Origin: Bimastos eiseni
Taxonomy: Eukaryota; Annelida; Clitellata; Crassiclitellata; Lumbricidae
Length of the DNA stretch: 64,000 nucleotides
Direction of reading: 5' to 3'
Assembly (NCBI GenBank): GCA_959347315.1
Contig: OY365811.1
Coordinates: 31,505,711-31,569,710 of the forward strand
In this document: positions 1 to 10,501 of the stretch, one piece after another
Numbering within the stretch: position 1 is the stretch's first letter
Layout: the number at the start of each line of letters is the position of its first letter
Notes under the pieces: generated by a model
What the model saw: the letters and a program-made list of their open reading frames with translations, nothing else
The model's database searches: none
What the model was told of the DNA's origin: nothing
Translations under genes and position numbers: made by a program

Positions 1-235
1 AATACATATACCATTGAAATGGTAAACCAATATTGGAACAAATTATTTATAGTCTCACCCTTCTTTCCATATAAAACTACACCTGTGCCTTGATTCTGCT
101 CAAAACACTTGACAATTTCTCTTTCTTGTCATGAGTTACATATTTCACATTGTTTTTTGTCAAATAACCTACCAAATGAGCTATTATGTAGCAAACTCAA
201 CAGAGCATTTGGAGTTTTAAATTTTTTCATATTTC
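1..235 (-). repeat. Inverted partial copy of the 62.1-62.5 kb region
   Basis: Read on the minus strand, this stretch matches two separated pieces of the right flank, 62112-62220 and about 62391-62518, with few mismatches. The intervening 170 bp of the right copy, which holds the splice acceptor and the first half of the candidate exon there, is absent. The donor-like AAGG/GTGAGA is preserved on the minus strand. The copy continues past the left edge of the window, so its full extent is unknown. It is probably a broken exon rather than a functional one. Confidence 0.8.
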
Positions 236-681
236 ATCCTGTGAAATCCAAAATATTGGTGAAACAAGATTTTCTGCATTTATCTGATGCATAACAGGTT
301 GGCCATTAGCAACCATTTGACTCCACCAAATTAAATGAAAAGTGGCACACACAGAAAACTGAAATTGACATACATGTATATCTGGCAAATATCAGGTCAC
401 AATTATCAAAGATGAAACAGTTATTTGAGATACAAATGACACATTTGTTGTGAAAAACACTAAGGTGGAGATATTATATTCTTTTATCTTAAATCCAAGT
501 ACATCACTTTATAATGAAAATTTATTGCCAGATTCTTCACAGTCAATTTAAACTTGGCAGACATAAATTGGCAAGCTAAGTCAATATACCTGCAAATTAA
601 TGACATAAATAACTCAAAGTCAAAGAATTATATTTGAGAACACAAGTGTTCTTGAGAAAAATAATATTTCATGATATTGTC
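236..681. other. Unassigned stretch inside the left inverted arm
   Basis: This lies between the two parts of the left arm that match the right side of the window. I see no exon with convincing borders, no repeat and no transposon end in it. Reading frames are short on both strands. Confidence 0.4.
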
Positions 682-1074
682 AAAATACACTAACACTTAT
701 TTGGTGACAAATGACAATCAAAGTTAGAAGTGCCTGCCAATATTGGATGCAAGTTGAAAAGGAAATTGTCAAACTTTGATGTTTGACTTGTTTTCTAACA
801 TCAAAGTAAGAGATCAGCATTCATAGAATGCAGTTTAAAGTGAGATTCTGACCTTTGGCTTCTGACCCATGGCGTCTGCACCATCCACCGGTTGCGGGGT
901 AACATCCGCATCATCTGCTCCTGGCTCAGCTGAAGCCTCTGAAGCACAATAAAAATAAAAAATACAATAACGAAAGTAATGTGGAATTAACATTTTTATA
1001 CCATTTGGGATCAATGGTCTAACATGCAAGCTAAAACTATTCTTCTGAGTGGCATAAAGAGCAGTGAGACAATC
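682..1074 (-). repeat. Inverted duplicate of 11235-11625
   Basis: The reverse complement matches 11235-11625 across about 390 bp with only scattered substitutions and small indels. The match covers a complete 84-nt exon and both intron flanks. Outside these limits the two sides diverge abruptly. On this side the ~170-bp tandem repeat starts at once; on the other side a TIR element ends at 11222. Confidence 0.9.
853..936 (-). CDS. 28-codon exon, inverted paralogue of exon 11370-11453
   Basis: On the minus strand a pyrimidine-rich tract and CAGAG acceptor precede an 84-nt open segment that ends AAG before a GTCAGA donor. It reads ASAEPGADD... and ends GADAMGQKPK, an acidic, Ala/Pro-rich linker-like peptide. 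The plus-strand copy has Ile where this has Met and only a few base differences, so both exons are intact. Which gene the minus-strand copy belongs to is unknown; it may be part of an inverted paralogue that continues off the left edge. The function is not recognised. Confidence 0.55.
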
Positions 1075-1080
1075 CTCACA

Positions 1081-2136
1081 AAGGCTGGATAAATATTATT
1101 TGTTTTTAAGCATGTCGAGTTTCTAGATATAATGTCAGTGAACCCCCAGGTTCATTTTATCTGAAGAAGCAAAGATATCTATGCAGAATTTTGATGCCAA
1201 TAGGTCCTTACAGATGCTGGATATATATTATTTGGTTTGGAGCATGTTGAGTTTCTCGATAAAATGTCAGTGAACCCGAGTTCAGCGTTATCTTCCAAAA
1301 TAAGGAAACCTTAATTTCTGCCATGTTATCTGAAGAAGCAAAGATATCTATGCAGCATTTTGCTGCCAATAGGTCCTCACAGATGCTGGATAAATATTAT
1401 TTGGTTTTCAGCATGTCGAGTTTCTCTATAATATGTCAGTGAACCCGGGTTCAGCGTTAACTTCCCAAATAAGAAAACCTTAATTTCTGCCATGTCATCT
1501 TACGAAGCACAGATATCTATGCAGAATTTTGGTGCCAATAGGTCCTCACAGATGCTGGATAAATATTATTTGGTTTGGTGCATGTCGAGTTTCTCGATAA
1601 AATGTCAGTGAACCCGGGTTCAGCGTTAACTTCCCAAATAGGGGACCCTTAATTTCTGCCATGTTATCTGAAGTAGCAAAGATATGAATGCAGAACTTTG
1701 GTGCCAATAGGTCTTTACAGATGCTGGATAAATATTATTTGGTTTTAAGCATGTCGAGTTTCTCGATAAAATGTCAGTGAACCCGGGTTCACCGTCAACC
1801 TCCCAAATAAAGAAACCTTAATTTCTGCCATGTCATCTCAAAAAGTAAAGTTTTAATGCTGGATAAATATTATTTGTTTTTAAGCATGTCGAGTTTCTCG
1901 ATAAAATGTCAGTGAACCCGAGTTCACAGTTAACTTCCTAAATAAGGAAACCTTAATACATTCTGCCATGTTATCTGAAGTAGTAAAGATATCTATGCAG
2001 AATTTTGGTGCCAATAGGTCCTCACAGATGCTGGATAAATATTATTTGGTTTGGAGCATGTTGAGTTTCTCGATAAAATGTCAGTGAACCCGGGTTAACA
2101 TTAACTTCCCAAATAAGGAAACCTTAATTAATGCCA
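1081..2136. repeat. Tandem repeat, about 170-bp period, about 7 copies
   Basis: The phrase GCTGGATAAATATTATTTG recurs near 1084, 1214, 1384, 1554, 1724, 1858 and 2031. Each time it is followed by a GTCGAGTTTCTCGATAAAATG segment, a CAGTGAACCC segment and a CCAATAGGTCC segment. Three central spacings are about 170 bp. The first and fifth units are shortened by internal deletions. Copies differ by several substitutions each, so this is an older minisatellite or satellite block. No coding content is evident. Confidence 0.9.
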
Positions 2137-2917
2137 AACTAAATCAGTAATTTTTCTCGCGTGAATTGGCTCCACCCACTTTCCGGTAAACAGTAGAAAG
2201 TAAAGACGTTGTTGATACCTTCTTATTTTAAATTTTGTAACAAGGTTTTACAGTTTTTTAACAAATAAAGTTATTAAATAATAAATATATTGTTATATCA
2301 TACAGCGCTATATGAAGGATATTGCTATAGATTCTGCGTTGACTATAGATAGTTCTCCGTTGCTGTGCACATAGCAGGTTAACTACGCTTTGCGTGAGGA
2401 TGGTAGTGTCAGCGCTGCATGAAAGCAAAATACGCAATTGCGAACCAAAAGAAAGATAAAAGATAAGTTTTTGGTACATCTTTCAATATATTTTAAATGA
2501 ACATCAAGTGCAGAACATGCATATTTCCGCTATTGCGTACCAAATTTTCAAGGCAAGTGCCACCACTACTCATTGACTTGATTTGCCGCTACTATTCGGT
2601 TCGTACCCGGATCCGGAAAATATTTCATCCAAATACTCAGATTTGGTACCCGGTGAAAATTGTCTACTCGGTTATGCCCTAATTAGAGCTAACCATTTAA
2701 GCCTTACATACATACTATGTAGTTGTATTTTGTTTTATATAACAGGTTCATTTTGTTGTTGTTGGATGTTATATAGATAGCAAATCATAATTGCTGTACG
2801 TATGTCATTGAAAGATATGGATGAATTTTGAGATTCGGTTTTTCTGGCAAATGATTTAAGATAAGACTTTTTATAACTTCTGGTTGATTCACTGTGTTAT
2901 GTGATTCATTGTTGCAG
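2137..2917. other. Non-coding stretch upstream of the RRM-like exon
   Basis: AT-rich sequence with no convincing exon. It could hold the promoter, 5' UTR or an upstream intron of the gene starting near 2918, but I see no TATA box or initiator that I would defend. Short open frames on both strands look random. Confidence 0.35.
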
Positions 2918-3034
2918 ATGATCGCGAACACAATTCTTGTGACCAACCTTCCTCCAGATTTCGACGGGCTTGCGGTTGTCAAGCTATTTAGTAAATTTGG
3001 AATTATTCTACCGGCACAACGCAGCTCTGATCAA
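2918..3034 (+). CDS. Candidate exon encoding the N-terminal half of an RRM-like domain
   Basis: A TTGCAG acceptor-like site directly precedes ATG. The segment is 117 nt (39 codons) and ends CAA before GTGAGA, so it starts and ends in phase 0. The peptide MIANTILVTNLPPDFDGL... has the RRM layout. ILVTNL (residues 6-11) fits RNP2 except that the usual aromatic at its second position is Leu. A helix follows (about 16-28, ending FSKFG), then a second strand (IILPAQ). The RNP1 half would have to come from a later exon, which I did not find. The frame stays open upstream through the acceptor, so this may be an internal or a first coding exon. An RNA-binding role is inferred from the fold pattern only. 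Confidence 0.55.
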
Positions 3035-3545
3035 GTGAGATCTGAATTTTTTCAAATTGCATTTCTTCTTGATATTTATTATATAAAACCAACAAATTGG
3101 AGATCTGTTGCATGTGTGTTGAGCGTTTCTGGGCGCCCTTTTTTAATCAAACTACTGCTTGAAGTGAAAGCAACATGGAACTCTTTGCTCTTGTCTTAAG
3201 CCATTACATTTGAGAAACACTGGACTTATGTTTTTTAAGTTTACTGATTGTTCTGAAGTGTTCCATGAGGCAAATCCAGACTTGTTACCCAATGACCAAA
3301 CATTCTGAATGGCCAGACAATATCCCTTGCAACCAGTGACCCTTTATCATGCAAAAAATTAGGCATTTGGATGGATTGAGCGCACAGATTTAGCACAAAG
3401 ATGCTATAATCACTGCTTGATGTACCTTTCGTATGCTTGAAGCAGTGGCGGTATCTGTAAAGTTACCATGTAGTACTTATATACATTTTGAAGAAATTTT
3501 GAAGGCCATCCTTTGAGGCATTGTGGCTATTGTAAACCGCTGGTC
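3035..3545. other. Intron-like sequence
   Basis: This follows the GTGAGA donor of the RRM-like exon and runs to the target-site duplication of the hAT element. No further exon, repeat or transposon signal was recognised. Confidence 0.35.
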
Positions 3546-3553
3546 TTCTAGGG

Positions 3554-4435
3554 CAGTGGTTCTCAGACTTTTTGACACCAGGGATCAGCAATGACTAAAT
3601 TTAATAATTGTTGTGGACCACTATTACCAAATGTGAGAACACATTGGTGTATGTAGTGAAGTCCAAGTGGACAAACGAGTGCCGAAGGGATAAGGGAGTC
3701 TGTTGGAGCGTTGTAAGCTTCCCCAGTTTGATTTCATAATATGGGTTGTTGAAATGTAATAAGACTAAATTGTTTATATCATTTGGTGTTGTGATTATGT
3801 AAGTATAATACAAAAAATAAAAAAGTTATTTGTATGAACATTATTGTTAACAAAAATATAGTAGGCTGTAGGCCTACCATTGTCACAACAACCAACTATT
3901 ACAAAATTAATTAAAGTTTCAAATTGTTCATGTATAAAATAACGGTCTTGCTTTTCCTACCAGAATTTTTATTTAGTTCACAAAACTGTCCAGAAATGAT
4001 TGTTTCTTTTTACTCATGGTAATTTCTTACTTATTTAATCAAATTTCAAAATTTAACAATGAATAATCTTTTGGTCCTACAGAATTTGCATTAATAATTA
4101 TAAATATTGAATCTTCTGCTACAACTCGTCATCTTCTAACTTGATTTATCGCTCATCTTCCAAAGACTTGGAATTAAAATTAAGCAAAGATGAAACATTA
4201 CGAATATATTTATCTGTTCACAGTGGCCACAGTACCAGACGATACTTAGGCCTATGCCTTTATGAGTTTATTTTTTTTGTACTCACTTGTTTTAGTTTTT
4301 AATTTAGATTATGTTAAGACTTAAATTTTAATGAAAAAATTAAATTAATTTTAAATTAGTGTTAAAGAAGTGTAAAAATAATTTCGCGGACCACTTTCAC
4401 CAGTGGTCTGCGGACCACAACTGTAAGAACCACTG
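3554..4435. mobile_element. Non-autonomous hAT transposon, 882 bp, with perfect TSD
   Basis: The left end CAGTGGTTCTCAGACTTTTT and the reverse complement of the right end, CAGTGGTTCTTACAGTTGTG, form imperfect terminal inverted repeats of the well-known hAT CAGTGGTTCTC type. The element is flanked by identical 8-bp direct repeats TTCTAGGG at 3546-3553 and 4436-4443, the duplication length expected for hAT insertion. The interior is AT-rich with no transposase frame, so it depends on a transposase supplied elsewhere. The intact duplication suggests a fairly recent insertion. Confidence 0.9.
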
Positions 4436-4443
4436 TTCTAGGG

Positions 4444-4695
4444 GCCACGTCAAATCCCGAAAACTGCAGTATTTTTGGCCCATCGCGAGACAGCCGAAAG
4501 ACAGCATTGAGAACAGTGTGATGTTGGGTATAGTGGAAGGAAGCCGAAGCTGTGGAAGACCCAGAATGTTTGACAATGTCATGGCGTTGACTGGTTTAAA
4601 AGTCACAAGCTTAATGAACATCGTATGAGACAGAAAGCATTGGACAGCACTTTGCCATTCATGTAGTCAACTTTTGCAAAGCGACAATGATGATG
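4444..4695 (+). mobile_element. LINE 3' coding fragment (C-terminal end of ORF2-type protein)
   Basis: The frame encodes a run resembling the C-terminal tail of many non-LTR retrotransposon polyproteins: a KSRKLQYF stretch, then MLGIVEGSRSCGRPR, then a DNVMALTGL segment. The GKVEGKRSRGRPR-like motif and the following Trp/Leu-rich tail are typical of that region. The frame meets a stop after NIV at 4626, but recognisable tail sequence (DRKHWTALCHS) continues, so it is degraded. It starts directly after the right target-site duplication of the hAT element. I could not recognise LINE sequence on the left side of that insertion. Confidence 0.75.
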
Positions 4696-6300
4696 TGACT
4701 TGACATGACAGGGTCTTCTAAGGATGCTTTCCTTTGCCTTGCTTATTGCCCCAATAGTTGGCATTCTAAAGTCTTGGCATTCAAGTTAAATGCTGTTGAC
4801 TTATGATCTTGTGCTTTCCTTGCTTTGTATTTCCTTGCTCTTTATTATTGCCCACTGTTACTTGTGTTGCCGTGTGATATATTCAATCTCACTTGACATT
4901 ATGTTATATTGCCTTCTAGTTGAAGTAACACTGTCCTTGATTGGTTTCAGTTTGATACCGGTTAAGATTTATTATTCAGTCTGAACCTGTTGAGACTTAT
5001 TTCCTGCATGATTGCCTTCTTTGGACGGAAACAGCTGATTAGATTATTCATGTCCTCTGAAGTCTGTATTTTTGTTTCACTTGCTTTGATGTTAATTACC
5101 TAGGTAACCCTACTTTACTAATTGATAGAAAATAATTATGTTATTTCTGTTTTGCTTTCGATGGCATCAATAAAATGTATCTAATTGAATATGTGGGATT
5201 GGAAAAAATCTGAACTGAAGTCACTAGGTATGAATGAAAGGGTGTCCCCTGCTAGCAGAACCATGTGGTTCCTTTCAGGATTTTTCTTTCCCAGTTGCCT
5301 CCCACCTCATTTCTAAGTTTAATTTACAACCTATTGTCCAGTTGACACTTTGCTATATTCAATCATGCTATTTTAATTATGTTGGCTATGGTTGTATGTA
5401 AGTTCTGTGGTTGGAGACAATAAGACGATATTGATGGATTGAATCTGGTAGTTTGGTCCATTTTGTAAAGCTCTATAAGGACCATGAAAGGCTACTCCTC
5501 CAAGGAACTGACACTTAAGTAACTTGAACTGGGTTAAATACACATTCTAATCCACAGCCCTATATCCCAGAATTCCGGTTATCGTTTAACATCCTTAAAT
5601 TTTACTCTTGAATTCCAGAGAACTGTGACGATCACATTGGATATATCAGATTGCGTCTATATATGTACAATACTTACTAGAATAACATGGACATGCTGTA
5701 TGTACGCTTTATAAAGAAAAACGGATGCATACTTAAAAAATGTTATTGCAGTTACACTTTTTCGGTCAGTACATGGACTTTTGGTTGACTAGTTGCCAAA
5801 GCAACAGCATAGAGCATGCTGACATACCAATAGTGGGTTAGATGTTGGGACATGTGTTCCAGAGCTTCAGTGGTTTGCTGTTAGAGAGTTCTCAGTCGAA
5901 CAACTAGCTCTAACAAAGCAGAATGTTATTGGAGTTTGTTTTGTTTTCTCCAAAAATAAATGGCACAACAAACTAAAGGCCAAAACAATGGACAAAATGG
6001 TGTACTTTGATGCAGAAAATCAAGTTTTGGAGAAAAAACATTATGGATTATTGTGAGACAGTTTTTTAATGGAATGAAGGGTGTAGTAGCAGTGATACAG
6101 AAAGTGGCATCGAGTCCAATTATGAACAGATGAGTGATGCACACAATTGAATTCCTTATTGCTTTACTATGTGACTGGATGACTAAGATAATCATATGGT
6201 AGGCTGAGTCTATGTACTGTAGGATAGCTTTATTTGATTTGGTTGACTGTGTTCTGCACAATGATATGTTCTTTAGTTACATCATGAACTGATGTTCTTC
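4696..6300. other. Long stretch without recognisable genes
   Basis: AT-rich, intron- or intergenic-like sequence. I looked for exon borders, transposon ends and tandem repeats on both strands and found nothing I can support. Confidence 0.4.
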
Positions 6301-6301
6301 T

Positions 6302-7013
6302 TTAGTTTTCTACCTTCTCGGTAGATTCATATGTTCTGTTCTGGGCCTCCTCTGTCATCTTTTTGTAGTCATCCCCTTCCAGCATCCATTCCAAAATAAT
6401 TTTTTTGGTCTTCCTCTTGTTTTCTCTCCCTTCATTTAATTTTCCCCTCGATGATATTTCGTAGTAGGGAGTACGTGTCCAATCCATCTCCTTTGTCATT
6501 CTCTCATTGTCTTCATCATTGACCTCTTATCTACTACCATCTGTAGTACCTTTTCGTTTGTCCTGTGTTCTTACTTCTGTGCAATTAACTTTTTCCATTC
6601 TGCACCTCATCCACATTTCCGATGCTTCTAATCTTTTCTTTTCTTCTTCTTTTGTTGTCCATGTCTCTGATCCACAAAGGACCACACTCCATATCATCAT
6701 TTTATTCATTTTCTTTTTCAAGTTTCTATTTAGTTTTCCTCTCAGAAGTTCTTTTGTTTCGTAAAATGCATCTTTTCCCATTCCTATTCTTCTCTTAATC
6801 GTTGCAATGGCACTTCATGTCTTGTAGGTAACAGAATCTCTCTACTTGTTCTATTTCCATTTGATTTATTGCTATTCTGGTCGCTTTTTATCTCTCCCTT
6901 ATTTATCATTATTACCTTTGTCTTCTTTGTGTTTATTTTCATTTCGCATTTCATTTATATTCTGTTTAGTCGAATCATCATTTTCTGCAATCCCTCTTTG
7001 CTTTCAGCTATCA
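6302..7013 (-). mobile_element. LINE reverse-transcriptase C-terminal region, degraded, distal part
   Basis: Minus-strand frames encode VVLCGSETWTTKEEEKKRLE followed by an EMWMRCRMEKVN stretch. This is the hallmark GSETWTL...RRLEAFEMW...RRM block that follows the RT domain in many animal LINEs. Further downstream comes a DWTRTPYYEISSRGKLNEG segment matching the usual WIGHxLRxxxLLxxxxEGKxEG tail. Near 7013 the minus strand reads as an AESKEGLQKMMIRLNRI-like helix of the RT palm region. Frames are interrupted by stops and shifts, so it is dead. The upstream part of the same element is on the other side of the hAT insertion at 7022-7943. Confidence 0.85.
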
Positions 7014-7021
7014 TTGCCTGA

Positions 7022-7943
7022 CAATGCTGTCAACAATACTGGAAAATAGTATTGCAATAGCAAGTATTGCAATAGCAATACTTCTTAATTAAAAGTATCA
7101 CGATACCAATACCAATACTTTTTCTGAAAAGTATTGCAATACCAATACTTTTACATACATGCTTGCTGAATTCAATCTTAGCATGAATTACAATTCGTGC
7201 ACCGATAATTACAGATAATTTCTTAAACTTAGCTAATCACAAGGAATCTAGATAAGAGGAATATTTCCGTGCACACGCTTTATTCTTAAATGCAGATGTC
7301 GCCCTAATCTAAATTTTGTTTCTATTTGAAAATATGGAGCTTTATACTTCCAACGGTATTTTTTTATTTTGCTGACACACCCGGTAGTTATTCGCAAATT
7401 TGGCTTTGTGACTAAAGGTTGATGAATTAACTTGTTATTTAAACTTATTTTAAAATGATTTAATACTTCTGGCTTCCGAATATTGCCCAAAACTATGGAC
7501 ACGTAGGAACCTAGGGACTTTCTTGTCCTGTGCATATGGTCCCTGGGCCAATCACAATGTTTTTGAAGTAGTCAAATTAATTATGCAAGCCACTTCTACC
7601 AGTGAACGCAAAAGAACATAGGCTTACTTCGGTCATTTCTCTATTTATAAATTATTCCATCTGTTTTCGCAACAAGGGCTATATGGCCGAAAGAGGCTAT
7701 ATATGTAATGGTCTAAACTTGTCAAAGCGCAATGATTAACTTCTCATATTTCTTGAGAAACCACATACATTTCAGTGAGAAAAAGTATTCGTATCGAGTA
7801 TCGCTGACATGCTAAAGAAAAGTATCGCGAAACTCCTCCAATACCAGCAAAATAAAACTATCGCGATACTCGCTACGATACTGACAAAAGTGTCGGCAGT
7901 AACAAAGTTATTGCGATACTTTATCGCAATATTAACAGCCCTG
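7022..7943. mobile_element. Non-autonomous hAT-like transposon, 922 bp, nested in a LINE
   Basis: The ends are CAATGCTGTCAACAATACTG and, in reverse complement, CAGGGCTGTTAATATTGCG. Subterminal sequence on both sides is rich in repeated TATCGCGATAC / AGTATTGCAATA motifs, as in many hAT elements. Flanking 8-bp direct repeats TTGCCTGA at 7014-7021 and 7944-7951 are identical. LINE coding sequence stops at one duplication and resumes at the other. No transposase frame is present inside. Confidence 0.85.
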
Positions 7944-7951
7944 TTGCCTGA

Positions 7952-8060
7952 TAATCAGCATATCTTTAGCGCCTTTATCCACCTTCCTCCAACTTTTAAT
8001 CCTTTCTCGGTGTTTCCAATGCTTCTCGTCCTACTTCCTCAAAATCAATGGCTACCTGCA
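7952..8060 (-). mobile_element. LINE fragment, proximal part of the element split by the hAT
   Basis: On the minus strand this reads into the RT palm: a GREALETPRK-like segment, then a KALKI... segment leading to the ADDQA-type catalytic box that the hAT target site interrupts. It joins in sense to the LINE part at 6302-7013. Frames are degraded. The border with the CR1-like piece upstream is not sharp, so the right limit is approximate. Confidence 0.6.
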
Positions 8061-8420
8061 TAACCTGGACTGAAGCCGTTGCTTTAGAGTCAGTGCAGTG
8101 TATATGGGCCTGAGTATCATCAGCATAGATTTGGTTAGTACTCAGCCAGAAGAGTAGATTCCTATTTCAGAAGTATATAGGATGTGGAGCAATGGTCTGA
8201 TCACTTTGAACCCTTTTGGCAAATCGAAAGGGACAGTAGTGACCTAGCTGCTACTGGATGGACCAAGGATGATGCACCACTTGTGTTCAGTCAGGAATGA
8301 GTGTAGCCACTCAGGAGGTTGGTCAGCAGGCCCAAAAGAGACTGGTAGAGGTAATAGTAAGATATCATGATCCACAGAGTCGAAGACTGCATCTAGTGCC
8401 AAGTGACCAGGGTATGTTCA
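8061..8420 (-). mobile_element. CR1/L2-like LINE reverse-transcriptase fragment
   Basis: The minus strand carries, in order, AVFDSVDHDILLLPLP, then a PPEWLHSFLTEHKWCIIL segment, a KGFKVIRPLLHILYTSEI segment, and finally QIYADDTQAHIHC. These are the ordered motifs of a CR1-type reverse transcriptase (AFDSVDHDILL, WLxSFL, PQGSVLGPLLFILYT, YADDTQ). A stop lies after the SSSS run, and a frameshift lies between the ILYT and YADDTQ blocks, so it is a pseudogene. It is a different LINE lineage from the neighbouring fragment, which uses the GSETWT tail. Confidence 0.8.
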
Positions 8421-9390
8421 ATTGCATTATTGATTTCAGAGAGTTAGTTTGATTCGAACTTTAATGAATTATTTAGTTTTGCCTTAGTTAACACTAGGAA
8501 GTGGTAACTTGTAAGCACTAACATTAGCAGTATTTGTGTTTTTCGTTAGCTTCATTGTCGTTTTGTAAATAGAAATAGCAGTAGTTTGTACTTACGTTAG
8601 TTACGTCGATTGTAATTTTGTAAACAATAAACTCTGAGTTCATTTTCAAATCAGAAAATGAAAAGATTAATACTTAAACCCATTGTTTGTTCGAGTCCGA
8701 GTTTTTCCGAGTACCTAGAAAATTGGACCGAGACAAGTTCCGAACAGAGTTTTGGTTCATTCCTGATATTGTTGTTGGAACTAGCATTAGGACAAGCGGT
8801 TTGGAACTTGTTGCCATATGCTTTTACTGAACTTCCCACTCTGTGCAAGTTAAACGAATATTTAAAGCTTTAAACTGCATTTAAAACAGCAAGCAATGAA
8901 ATTGAAATTGTGATCATCACTGTATAATTGGCTTGCACAAAGATTGTCCATTGATATAATAACTTGATTTTTGCAAACTGCATGTCTTACATCCCAACAT
9001 TACATGTGCTTGAGTTTTGAACTCAGCAGATATGCTCTTTTGGCCCTGAAAATGGCTGCTATCTCAGGTGTTCCATTTGGTGAGCGCTCTGGGTCAAACT
9101 GTGACTATATAATAAAACATATCTCATTTACATAGTAAAATTAGCACAGCCTTCAGACTATGCAAATGATGGTTGTTATTATCGAATGTCAAAGAGTTGT
9201 GCAATTCGAAACTAGGAATGTCAAAATATGGGTATTTATTATTTAAAGTAATTTGTGTGCTGAAAATAGTCTTGTTCACCTAGAAATCTGCAATAGAACG
9301 TTCTGTTACAATTTTCATATTGCCTGAGCCTTTCTTGTGACCAAAGATACAATTTCTGCTTTATAGTTTAGACTCATTGATACTCTGAAT
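8421..9390. other. Stretch without recognisable genes
   Basis: No exon, repeat or transposon border that I can support. Open frames on opposite strands near 8650-8870 overlap each other and show no domain. Confidence 0.35.
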
Positions 9391-10172
9391 ACCGTATATA
9401 CACGCGTATAATTCGAGAAAATTAATGCAGTTTCAGGATGACGAAAACTCGACTAATACGCTAGACGCTAAATACTCAGAAAATTTCGGACGACCAAATA
9501 CGCACTTGTTACGAAAACTACCTCAAAACTTAAACCCTTAGTTGTCTGGTTATTTTAACACTGATTTCCCTAGAAATCACAGTTTCACAAATTACTGGTT
9601 ATATATAGTTAAAATCGAAATGTAATTCTATTAAAATAAGTCTATTATATACCTATTAGAAAAATGTTATTATATCAGTCTGCACTATATTTCAAGTATC
9701 GAAAGCAAATTCCTTTATTATCGCTTACTCCGACCAGCATCAGAAAGAAACTAAATCTTAGCCTAATCTTTCCACGAATTCGGTATATAAGACTCTTATG
9801 TTCTAAGTTTCGAGATTAGTGCAGTAAGATACTAACAGATACTTACCACAATGAGCGATTTGAGGAGAAAGCGAGCCTCCTACGAAACTGGTTTCAAGTT
9901 TAAAGTTGTTGAGTGTGCTGCTGCTTGGAAATTCGAATGCCATGCGAGAGATGATGCCTCCCTTACTAAATTTTTTTTATACAAACCGGAGGCAGTGAAC
10001 GGAAGTTATCCATTTGTATTCACATCTGATTGTTTATATTATTTTTTGAATGATTTTCAAACACAATTTTATTAGATTTTGTATATTCGGCAACATTTTT
10101 TAAACACTAAAAAAAATTCGTCATCACTCGTTTTGATTTTGTGGGTTTGACTTATATGCGAGTCGTCGATTG
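9391..10172 (+). mobile_element. pogo/Tigger-like DNA transposon remnant
   Basis: An open frame from ATG at 9851 reads MSDLRRKRASYETGFKFKVV followed by EC. This is the typical start of pogo-class transposases (KRxSYxxxFKxKVVxxA, the first helix of a CENP-B-type DNA-binding domain). The similarity stops after about 40 residues and the frame ends at 10075, so the catalytic part is missing. Possible imperfect terminal repeats are ACACGCGTATAATTCGAG near 9401 and, in reverse complement, ACTCGCATATAAGTCAA near 10150-10166. The exact ends and the TA target duplication are not certain. Confidence 0.6.
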
Positions 10173-10493
10173 AGGATTTCAATAGTTTTTCATTGGGCTT
10201 CTGTTGTGCTAAGTATTGTCTTGCATTAACAGTTTTTTGCTGTTGTTGGGGTTTACATTTAAGCCAGTGATTGTAGCAGTCTTAAGGCAATTTGTTCACT
10301 CTAAGGGCAAAAAATGATGATTATTGATTGATGATCTACATTACTGTTATTAGGTTCTGCTTTTTGTGGATTAAAAATTGACAAGTGAATGTTTAAAGCA
10401 TGACTGTAGTAATGATTACTTTTCTCACTGCTGCATTTTGTAATTGGACTCGACACCAGTGATTTTCACCCATGTAGTTTGAAGTAAGAACTG
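10173..10493. other. Short non-coding stretch between two transposons
   Basis: No gene or repeat recognised. It separates the pogo-like remnant from the 8-bp duplication of the next element. Confidence 0.35.
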
Positions 10494-10501
10494 AATGTAA
10501 T

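Noticed and set aside
6507..7049. Plus-strand Phe/Ser/Leu-rich frames (MSSSLTSYLL, MFYFHLIYC)
   Set aside because: They are the reverse of the minus-strand LINE coding region, not membrane proteins.
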